From JADJQU01 sp035490315 (GTDB lineage: Bacteria > Planctomycetota > UBA1135 > GCA-002686595), in NCBI GenBank assembly GCA_035490315.1, contig DATHET010000261.1, positions 1 through 19,199 on the forward strand: DNA of 19,199 bases, read 5' to 3'. Shown here in pieces: positions 13,299 through 19,199 of this stretch. A program made the position numbers and the translations under genes. The notes below the pieces were generated by a model, which saw nothing but the letters and a program-made list of their open reading frames with translations, did not search any database and was not told the DNA's origin. How positions within the stretch are numbered: the stretch's first letter is position 1; each line of letters begins with the position of its first letter.

Positions 13299-15833
13299 AT
13301 GGCGCGGCGCACCATGTGGTTGCTGGCTCTCCTTGCCCTGTCGAGCTCGAGTCTCGCCCCCTCGATCCAGAGGCCGGCGGCTCGGCCGCCTTCCCAGGCT
13401 CCCGCGACACCGCCCCCGCGCGCCAAGCGCGGCGGGATCGATGACGGGCCCGCCGTCCTGGGCGCGGATGAAGTCCCGCAAGAGCAGGGTGCGCCGGGCG
13501 ACCTGCCTCCCCTGGCGCGCAGGCTCGAGCAATCGGTCCCGGGCTTCGACCTCGATTCGGTCGGGCGCTCGCGCACGGAGCTCTGCGGCTTCGCCGCCGG
13601 CGGCGACGGATTCAGCCTGCTGCTCAGCGACGAGCGCGACGGCAACCGTGGATTCCACGTGCAGAAGCTCGATCGCCATCTCGTCGCCGCCTCCGAGTTG
13701 CTGCGCGTCGACGATCGCGCCAGCGGCAAGGGCGAAACCGAGGCGGAGATCGCGGCTTCCGCCACGGGGGCCCTCGGCGCAGTGTGGCTGGACGTCGCCG
13801 ACCAATCCGGCGCGCTGCGCGGGCGCGCCTGGTCCAAGGCCGGCCGAGCCGGTTCGAGCTGGTCCATGCCCCTGCCGGTCGACACTCGCCCGCAAGCCAC
13901 GCCCGGGGCGGCAACGCCTTCGGTCGGGCTCGAGCCGGCGCTGATCTGGAACGATACCGGATCGTTGACGGTCGCTTGGCATGTCGCAGGGCATATCTTG
14001 CTGCGCGACGTCGATCCTTCGACGGGCGCGACCCGGCGCGAATCGCTGCTCGGTCGCCGCAACAAGCTGGCCGCTTCCGGCCCGCTCCTGGCGCAGAGCA
14101 AGGGTGCGATTGCCTGCGCCCTCGACGCGGCCGGCACTGTGATGCTGTTCCTGCGCCAGGGCGATGACGCGGGAAACACGATCGAGGTCGGGCCCGGGAA
14201 AGCCTTCGGCCTCGCCGCCGACCCGAACGATCCGGACGCCGGATGGTGGATCCTGATGCGCAGCCGTGGCCTGTTGATCCTGCGCCATCTCGCGCACGGC
14301 GGTGCGGCCGATCGCGAGGACCTGGACCTGGCGCAGCAGGGCTGGAGATCCGCGTCGCTTGCCGTCGGCCAAGCCGGTCCCTGCATCCTCTTGCAGTACG
14401 CGCAAGGCGGACTCGGTGCCGTGTGGGTCGGCCCCGAGCTTCCGACACCCGTGGTGACGAAGACGGAACTGTGCGCCGCGGATCGCTCGGTGATCGTGTC
14501 GCGCCACGCCGCGCAGGGTGAAGAGTGGGCCTTCGTGTGGAGCGAGCGCCGCGGAGCCCAGGTCGAGGTGAACGGCCGCGGCTGCTCTCGCGACGGCAAG
14601 CACCTGCAGCCCGAGCGCCGCCTGCTCGAAGGCGACGGCAGCGCCGTCCAGTTCCAACCTGCCGCCGCCTTCGCAGGTGATCGCGGCCTGGTCGCCTGGA
14701 CGGACCAGCGGTTCGGCGGTCTCGCGGTGGGCGCGCGCGGATTCACCGCCGGCCGCAAGCTGGGCAGCGCCGAATTGTTCCTGCCTGCGGATTCAGGAAC
14801 GTCCAGCTCGGAGGCGCTCCAGCTCGAAGTCCGCGATCGCCCGGTTGCGAAACGTCCGGCGGTCGCGGTCCAAGCCTCGGGCCGAGCTCTGGTCGCCTGG
14901 CTCGGAGCGGGCGCCAGCGGCCCCGCTCTTTTCGCCCAGCGCATCGACGTCGACGCGGACGCCGGCTTGCAAGCGACCTCGCAGCCGGTCGAAATCGATC
15001 CGCAGGCCGCCGCGATCTCGACCAACTTCCCGCCCGCGGTCGTCGCCTTGCGCAGCGAGCGCGGTTTCGCCCTGGCCTGGATCCGTCCCGCTCCCGAGGT
15101 CGGAGCCCGTTCTGAAGCGCCCTCGGAGGATGGCCGCAGCGAGGTGCGCCTCGCGCGCGTCAACGCTTTGGGCGTCCAGGAGGGCAGCGCCCGCACCGTG
15201 GCCAGCGGGCCGCGCCTTTCCCGCCCGGCCCTGGCACAGCTCGACGACGGCCGCATCGTAGTCGCCTGGGATTCGCAGCCTGAAGTCGGAGCCCGGCGCC
15301 TGGCCGCGCGCGTTTTCTCCGAAGTCCTGGAGCCCGAGCTGCGCGAGCTGAGCTTCGAGACCATGTGGCGGCAGTCCGACTGGGCGCCGGCGATCGCTCC
15401 CGCGGCGGGAGGATTCGCCCTGGCCTGGACCAGCGGTGAGTCGGAGGAGTCAGACGTCTTCTCCAGACTGTTCGACTCCGAAGGCCGGCCGCTCTCGCGT
15501 CCCCTGGCCCTCTCGACCCGCTCCGGCGAGCAGAAGTCGCCTAGCCTTTCCCGCTCGGCGGACGGGGGCTTCATCGCCCTCTGGCAGGACAGCCTCTCGA
15601 GACAACCGCGCTTCGTCGGCCGCCGCATCTCTGCAAAAGGTGCGCAAGCCGGGCGCGCCGTCCGTTTCAGTTTTGGGTCCGAAGCCCCTGCGACCAGCCT
15701 CTCTTCCCCGCGGGTGATCGCCCTCGACGGCGGCCGGCTCCTGGTGGTCGGAGAGCACGCATCGCCCGGAAAAGGCTTCGAAATCGGCCTGTGCTTCGTC
15801 GGCCCGGGCTGGGACGAGGTCGAAGGCCGCTGA
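13299..15833 (+). CDS. Secreted protein of propeller-like 'VAW' repeats
   Basis: An 844-residue protein from ATG 13299. A GTG at 13284 and an ATG at 13314 are alternative starts, and none has a good Shine-Dalgarno. The N-terminus (MARRTMWLLALLALSSSS) is a signal peptide, followed by a Pro/Ala-rich linker to about residue 45. The rest consists of about nine repeats of 45-90 residues with the core 'G-F/L-x-V/L-A-W ... V-x-x-R-x-F/I ... G', for instance GSLTVAWHVAG, RGLVAWTDQRFGGLAVGARG, RALVAWLGAGASGPALFAQR, GFALAWIRPAPE, RIVVAWDSQPEVGARRLAAR, GFALAWTSGESEESDVFSR and GFIALWQDSLS. This spacing fits blades of a beta-propeller, although no named family is recognised. No catalytic motif is seen. 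It is probably extracytoplasmic and binding or structural; single-gene transcription seems likely from the flanking non-coding stretches. Confidence 0.82.
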   Translation: MARRTMWLLALLALSSSSLAPSIQRPAARPPSQAPATPPPRAKRGGIDDGPAVLGADEVPQEQGAPGDLPPLARRLEQSVPGFDLDSVGRSRTELCGFAAGGDGFSLLLSDERDGNRGFHVQKLDRHLVAASELLRVDDRASGKGETEAEIAASATGALGAVWLDVADQSGALRGRAWSKAGRAGSSWSMPLPVDTRPQATPGAATPSVGLEPALIWNDTGSLTVAWHVAGHILLRDVDPSTGATRRESLLGRRNKLAASGPLLAQSKGAIACALDAAGTVMLFLRQGDDAGNTIEVGPGKAFGLAADPNDPDAGWWILMRSRGLLILRHLAHGGAADREDLDLAQQGWRSASLAVGQAGPCILLQYAQGGLGAVWVGPELPTPVVTKTELCAADRSVIVSRHAAQGEEWAFVWSERRGAQVEVNGRGCSRDGKHLQPERRLLEGDGSAVQFQPAAAFAGDRGLVAWTDQRFGGLAVGARGFTAGRKLGSAELFLPADSGTSSSEALQLEVRDRPVAKRPAVAVQASGRALVAWLGAGASGPALFAQRIDVDADAGLQATSQPVEIDPQAAAISTNFPPAVVALRSERGFALAWIRPAPEVGARSEAPSEDGRSEVRLARVNALGVQEGSARTVASGPRLSRPALAQLDDGRIVVAWDSQPEVGARRLAARVFSEVLEPELRELSFETMWRQSDWAPAIAPAAGGFALAWTSGESEESDVFSRLFDSEGRPLSRPLALSTRSGEQKSPSLSRSADGGFIALWQDSLSRQPRFVGRRISAKGAQAGRAVRFSFGSEAPATSLSSPRVIALDGGRLLVVGEHASPGKGFEIGLCFVGPGWDEVEGR

Positions 15834-15852
15834 AGGTGCTCCTCGCCGTCTC

Positions 15853-15968
15853 GCGAGAAACTGCCCCGCATCGCTGTGCATGGCCCTTTCCCGCGCTGGA
15901 AACGGCGGGTCGACCCCCGCGGAAACCTCGGCCCGCGGTCATCCACAATCATGCGGGGCAGTCTCGTG
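15853..15968. repeat. Long-arm inverted repeat, 12 bp perfect core
   Basis: ACTGCCCCGCAT (15860-15871) is exactly complementary to ATGCGGGGCAGT (15951-15962). With a two-base bulge, the match extends into CGAG on the left and CTCG on the right. The 79-bp interior is itself rich in short GC palindromes (two CCGCGG copies at about 15917 and 15933). It begins 20 bp after the stop of the propeller-repeat gene, so a transcript end or a small miniature-element relic are both possible. Confidence 0.5.
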
Positions 15969-16007
15969 TCACTCCAGGCACAGCTAGGGAGGCTTCCGGG
16001 ATTTTTT

Positions 16008-16115
16008 GGCGAACCTGGGCCCGACCCCGCTCGTCCCAAGAGCGGCAGACAAGCTGGCGACCCACCGCCCTGCGCAGAGGGCGTGAACGTGGTCCTCAGG
16101 AGCAGTTTGTTCGCC
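16008..16115 (+). ncRNA. Candidate structured leader or small RNA upstream of pyk
   Basis: GGCGAAC (16008-16014) pairs with GTTCGCC (16109-16115) and encloses further helices: 16015-16019 with 16095-16099, a 6-bp hairpin CCGCTC/GAGCGG (16027-16032 with 16040-16045), and a 6-bp hairpin CGCCCT/AGGGCG (16066-16071 with 16078-16083). The terminator-like hairpin begins 3 nt further on. The layout resembles an aptamer plus terminator or a free small RNA, but it matches no riboswitch or RNA family I know, and short GC helices arise by chance in such DNA. Confidence 0.3.
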
Positions 16116-16118
16116 TAC

Positions 16119-16155
16119 CCGCGCCGGCACTTCACAGTCCGGCGCGGTTCTGTTT
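16119..16155 (+). terminator. Terminator-like hairpin in the pyk leader
   Basis: CCGCGCCGG (16119-16127) pairs perfectly with CCGGCGCGG (16139-16147); ACT/AGT can add three inner pairs. TTCTGTTT (16148-16155) follows, which is T-rich but interrupted. It could end a transcript from the upstream gene, end a small RNA, or attenuate pyk, whose start is 60 nt downstream. Confidence 0.5.
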
Positions 16156-16215
16156 CGAGACGGGCATGTCTCGCATGAGCGAAGTCCGGCGAGCCCCGAG
16201 GGCGGAGTCGCTACG

Positions 16216-17694
16216 ATGGACCCAATGCCCTCGCGACACCTCGACCTGGATCAGCTCGCCAAACGTCTGGATCTGGGCCATGCGGGCACCAAGATCGTCG
16301 CCACGATCGGACCTGCTTCCGAGGAGCGCATCGAGGAGCTGATCGACGCCGGGATGTCCGTGGCGCGGATCAACTTCAGCCACGGCAAGGAGGAGGACCA
16401 TCGCCGCAGGGTGGCCAAGCTGCGCGCCGCCTCGGAGAAGAAACGCGTCGCGATCGGGATCCTGGCCGACATCCAGGGCCCGAAAATGCGAATGGGGATC
16501 CTCGGCGGCGGCGCGCGCAAATTGACGCTGGGCGAGGAGGTCGTGCTGGTCGTGGGCGAGCGCGCGGCGCGCGAAGGGGACGTGCCGATCAATATCGCGG
16601 GCTTCGTCGCCGCCGTCGCCCCCGGCAACCGGATCCTCCTGGCTGACGCGGTGGTCGAGCTGGTGGCGACGCGGGTCGAGAGCGGTTCCGTCCACGCCCG
16701 GGTGCGGCGCGCCGGCGTGATCGACGACAAGAAAGGGGTGCACCTGCCCGATTGTCAGATCGCGATCGAGCTGCCCACGGAGCAGGACCGCCGGCACATC
16801 CAGCTCGCTTGCGAGCTGGGGATCGACATGCTCGGCATCAGCTTCGTCAGCCGCGCCGAGGAGATCGAGCGCATCCGCAACCTCGCGCCGGGCATGCTGA
16901 TGGTCGCGAAAATCGAGCGCCAGATCGCGCTGACCAACCTGAAGACCATTCTGGAGGCGACCGACGGGGTGATGGTCGCGCGCGGCGACCTGGGCGTCGA
17001 GGTCAAGCTCGAGCAGCTGCCCCTGGCCCAGAAGCAGATCATCAGCGAGGCCCTGCGCGCCGGGAAGTTCTCGATCACGGCGACCGAGATGCTCGAGTCG
17101 ATGGTCCACAGTTCGCGTCCGACGCGCGCCGAGGTGACCGACGTCGCCAACGCCGTGCTCGACGGAACCGATGCCGTGATGCTCTCGGCGGAGACGGCGG
17201 TGGGGGACTATCCGGTCGAAGCCGTCGAGGCGATGTCGCGCATCTCGCGAGCGATCGAGACCAGCAGTCGCTACCACGACCTCCCGCGGGTGCGATTCCG
17301 GGAAGCGGAGCCGACCTTCTCGAACGCGACCGCGATGGCCGCCGCCCAGGCCGCGGAAGCCCTGGGCATCCACAAGATCATCTGCTTCACCGAAAGCGGC
17401 AACACCGTGCGGCTCTTGTCGCGCTACCGCGCCGAGGCCGAGATCATCGCGCTGACGCCGAGCGAGAGGACCTTGAACGGCATGACCATCCTGTCGCACG
17501 TCACCCCGATGCTCTTCCGCCAGGAGCTGAGCCTGGAGGACATGCTGCACGAGGCTCAGACCCTGCTGCTCGAGCGCGGCCTGGTCCTCCAAGGCGAGGA
17601 AGTGATTTTCGTCGCCGGGGTGCCGCCGGGCGTGTCGCGCTCGACCAACGTCATGAAGCTGCACCGGATCGGCGAGATGACCCGGATGCACTGA
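16216..17694 (+). CDS. pyk: Pyruvate kinase
   Basis: A 492-residue enzyme converting phosphoenolpyruvate and ADP to pyruvate and ATP, the last step of glycolysis, in the cytoplasm. The ATG at 16216 has GGAG 8 nt upstream; a second ATG at 16225 is possible. All main blocks are in order: TKIVATIGPAS (25-35), GMSVARINFSHG (46-57, with R51, N53, S55), ADIQGPKMR (84-92), the lid B-domain at about 95-190, AKIERQ with catalytic K232 and metal ligand E234, DGVMVARGDLGVE (250-262) with D258, RPTRAEVTDVANAVLDGTDA (301-320), and SAETAVGDYP (324-333), followed by the C-terminal domain. Where many enzymes have ATQMLESM this one has TATEMLESM (E291). Length is normal for bacterial Pyk. It is preceded by a possibly structured leader and appears monocistronic. 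Confidence 0.97.
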   Translation: MDPMPSRHLDLDQLAKRLDLGHAGTKIVATIGPASEERIEELIDAGMSVARINFSHGKEEDHRRRVAKLRAASEKKRVAIGILADIQGPKMRMGILGGGARKLTLGEEVVLVVGERAAREGDVPINIAGFVAAVAPGNRILLADAVVELVATRVESGSVHARVRRAGVIDDKKGVHLPDCQIAIELPTEQDRRHIQLACELGIDMLGISFVSRAEEIERIRNLAPGMLMVAKIERQIALTNLKTILEATDGVMVARGDLGVEVKLEQLPLAQKQIISEALRAGKFSITATEMLESMVHSSRPTRAEVTDVANAVLDGTDAVMLSAETAVGDYPVEAVEAMSRISRAIETSSRYHDLPRVRFREAEPTFSNATAMAAAQAAEALGIHKIICFTESGNTVRLLSRYRAEAEIIALTPSERTLNGMTILSHVTPMLFRQELSLEDMLHEAQTLLLERGLVLQGEEVIFVAGVPPGVSRSTNVMKLHRIGEMTRMH

Positions 17695-18076
17695 GCGGGA
17701 GAAGGCTCGCCGCGAATCTCAATGGAGGGGAGCGTTACCCTTGGCCGCAATCCCATCGAGGCCGGCGGCCGTCTAGTGACGCACGAGGTGTGCCGTGAGG
17801 CTGTCGGGACAGCTTGCCTGTCCCGCCCGAAGCTCGGACTGAATGAAAAAAGTGTCACGGGAGAGGCGCGTGGACGCGGCCCAATCCTGGCGCCATCGGG
17901 CAGCCTTAGACGCGCTCTACCTGGAAACCCTGAATCACCTAAGCGCCGGCCGTTTGCCGCTGAATTCGCGACAGCGATGACCGCCGGATTCATTGGCTCT
18001 CTTTAGAATTCGCATCGAGCGAGCTCTGCACCGGGTCATGCCACGGGTCGCTGGATCGAACACCAACGAAAAAAGC
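17695..18076. other. 382-bp non-coding stretch between pyk and the HAMP protein gene
   Basis: No protein-like frame is seen. A perfect 8-bp hairpin (CGGGACAG 17805-17812 with CTGTCCCG 17818-17825, loop CTTGC) lies about 110 bp after pyk but has no T tract. TAGAAT at 18004-18009 resembles a -10 box about 70 bp before the next gene, without a matching -35 hexamer. Confidence 0.5.
17805..17825 (+). terminator. Hairpin downstream of pyk, possible terminator
   Basis: An 8-bp perfect stem with a 5-nt loop sits 110 bp after the pyk stop. It is followed by CCCGAAGCTC rather than T residues, so termination would have to be factor-assisted. It could also be a structural element of the following leader. 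Confidence 0.3.
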
Positions 18077-19199
18077 ATGGAATCCTCTATGGACGGAAAG
18101 AAGGCGACGGCGCAAGTACAGGACCTCGACTGGGCCAAGGAACAGAAAATGCTGTTGCAGGCCCTGCAGGCAATGCGGGACGGGGACTTCGATGTGCGCA
18201 TGCCCAGCGACTGGACCGGTATGGCCGGCAAGATCGCGGACACGTTCAACGAGATCGTCGCGGCGAACGCGCACCTCGCCGAGGAGCTCGACCGCGTCGG
18301 CCAGTCGGTCGGCAAGAAGGGTCACACCACGCAGCGCGTCAAGTGCGACCAGCGCCGCGGCGAGTGGGGCCAGATGGAGAACTCGGTCAACTCCCTGATC
18401 GACGACCTCTTGTGGCCGACGGCGGAAGTGACCCGCGCGATCGCGGCCGTCGCCAAGGGCGACCTGTCGCAAACCATGCGCCTGGAAGTCGAGAGCCGTC
18501 CACTCGAGGGCGAGTTCCTGCGCTCGGCCACGATCGTCAACACGATGATCGAGCAGATGAGCGTGTTCACTTCCGAAGTGACGCGCGTGGCTCGCGAAGT
18601 CGGCACGGACGGCAAGCTCGGCGGCCAGGCCCAGGTCAAGGGTCTGAGCGGCGTGTGGAAGGATCTGAACGACAACGTGAGCTCGATGGCGTCGAACTTG
18701 ACGGCCCAGGTCCGCAACATCTCGGAAGTGACGATCGCGGTCGCCAGCGGTGACCTTTCACGCAAGATCACGGTCGACGTGCGCGGCGAGATCCTCCAGT
18801 TGAAGGAGGCGATCAACACCATGGTCGACCAGCTGCGCTCCTTCGCCTCGGAAGTGACGCGCGTGGCGCGCGAAGTCGGAACGGACGGAAAGCTCGGCGG
18901 CCAGGCGATCGTTCCCGGGGTCGCTGGCACTTGGAAGGACTTGACCGACTCGGTCAACGCGATGGCGACGAACCTGACGGCCCAGGTGCGCAACATCGCC
19001 GAAGTGACCACCGCCGTGGCGCGCGGCGACCTGTCGCGCAAGATCACGGTCGACGTCAAGGGCGAGATCCTCGAGCTCAAGAACACCATCAACACGATGG
19101 TCGACCAGCTGAACGGCTTCGCGGCGGAAGTGACGCGCGTGGCGCGCGAAGTCGGCACGGAAGGCAAGCTCGGCGGCCAGGCCCAGGTGCTCGGCGTCG
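18077..19199 (+). CDS. Soluble tandem-HAMP sensor protein (probable hybrid histidine kinase), C-terminus outside window
   Basis: The open frame from ATG 18077 gives 374 residues and continues past the edge; an ATG at 18089 is an alternative start. There is no signal peptide or membrane segment. The N-terminal unit has GDFDVRMPSDWTGMAGKIAD (36-55). It is followed by repeated HAMP units of 92 residues whose ends share EVTRVAREVGTDGKLGGQA (167-185, 259-277, and 351-369 with TEG for TDG), alternating with GDLSRKITVDV and NTMVDQL. This array is typical of cytoplasmic group III-type hybrid histidine kinases and related bacterial proteins, in which the HAMP stack relays signals to a kinase core; the kinase and receiver domains would lie beyond the window and are assumed, not seen. 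The ribosome site is weak (GAAAAAAG). Confidence 0.88.
   Translation, partial: MESSMDGKKATAQVQDLDWAKEQKMLLQALQAMRDGDFDVRMPSDWTGMAGKIADTFNEIVAANAHLAEELDRVGQSVGKKGHTTQRVKCDQRRGEWGQMENSVNSLIDDLLWPTAEVTRAIAAVAKGDLSQTMRLEVESRPLEGEFLRSATIVNTMIEQMSVFTSEVTRVAREVGTDGKLGGQAQVKGLSGVWKDLNDNVSSMASNLTAQVRNISEVTIAVASGDLSRKITVDVRGEILQLKEAINTMVDQLRSFASEVTRVAREVGTDGKLGGQAIVPGVAGTWKDLTDSVNAMATNLTAQVRNIAEVTTAVARGDLSRKITVDVKGEILELKNTINTMVDQLNGFAAEVTRVAREVGTEGKLGGQAQVLGV
18575..19199 (+). repeat. 276-bp tandem repeats inside the HAMP gene
   Basis: The string GAAGTGACGCGCGTGGC recurs at 18575, 18851 and 19127, exactly 276 bp (92 codons) apart. The DNA between copies is also strongly alike, so the repeats are recent or homogenised duplications. 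At least two units and the start of a third are visible. Confidence 0.9.

Larger units (their letters stand above)
15834..16215. other. 382-bp non-coding stretch with nested inverted repeats, upstream of pyk
   Basis: No convincing gene lies here. The left half holds a long inverted repeat (15853-15968). The right half holds a possible multi-helix RNA (16008-16115) and then a terminator-like hairpin (16119-16155). The pyk ribosome site GGAG (16204-16207) is 8 nt before its ATG. A promoter could not be identified with any confidence. Confidence 0.55.

Noticed and set aside
13151..16039. A 962-codon minus-strand open frame opposite the propeller-repeat gene
   Set aside because: It is a by-product of high GC content; its product is Arg/Ser/Pro-rich with no domain pattern, while the plus strand has a signal peptide and regular repeats.
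16085..16115. Resemblance of GGTCCTCAGGAGCAG to the conserved SRP RNA tip
   Set aside because: The SRP GGAA tetraloop and the full AAGCAGC block are missing in an otherwise almost invariant region.
18322..19167. A 281-codon minus-strand frame opposite the HAMP repeats
   Set aside because: Its apparent internal repeats only mirror those of the plus-strand gene; the plus-strand frame has the known HAMP pattern.

Overview
The window is GC-rich bacterial DNA with strong G/C preference at third codon positions. It probably comes from a Planctomycetota-type chromosome. That placement is an inference from gene content: large secreted proteins, beta-propellers, an M36-type metallopeptidase with a Cys-containing C-terminal module of a kind I recall from planctomycete secreted proteins, paired amidohydrolases, a peptidase-MA-like protein and a tandem-HAMP signalling protein. 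No 16S or other phylogenetic marker is present. I see no phage, insertion sequence, CRISPR array or tRNA.

Layout. Positions 1-2260 (minus) hold two tandem amidohydrolase-type genes. The downstream one runs off the left edge and keeps the HxH metal motif; the upstream one has lost that motif and carries a charged low-complexity insert. An EamA/DMT transporter (2375-3364, plus) diverges from them and is followed by a MIP18/SufT-type Fe-S assembly gene (3463-3783, plus), which ends in a textbook intrinsic terminator. Converging on it is a secreted beta-propeller protein (3855-5399, minus). Next on the minus strand come a TPR/peptidase-MA-like secreted metalloprotein (5537-8053), its tightly coupled upstream partner of unknown function (8057-9118), and a large M36-type secreted metallopeptidase (9293-12355).

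The most striking gene is at 12688-12909 (plus): a 73-residue SelW-like (Rdx family) selenoprotein. Its CxxU redox motif is encoded with an in-frame TGA at 12718-12720, and a bacterial-type SECIS hairpin with a GGTCT apical loop lies 14 nt downstream. A perfect Shine-Dalgarno precedes the ATG. ORF calling that treats TGA as stop cuts this gene after ten codons. A candidate small membrane protein lies convergent to it (12931-13071, minus).

The right part is all plus strand. A secreted protein built of propeller-like repeats (13299-15833) is followed by a 382-bp non-coding stretch with nested inverted repeats and a terminator-like hairpin. Pyruvate kinase pyk (16216-17694) comes next, then another 382-bp non-coding stretch, then a soluble tandem-HAMP sensor protein (18077 to the right edge, incomplete). 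Apart from the two coupled minus-strand pairs, the genes look like independent transcription units; pyk and the Fe-S gene are housekeeping, and most of the others act outside the cytoplasm.
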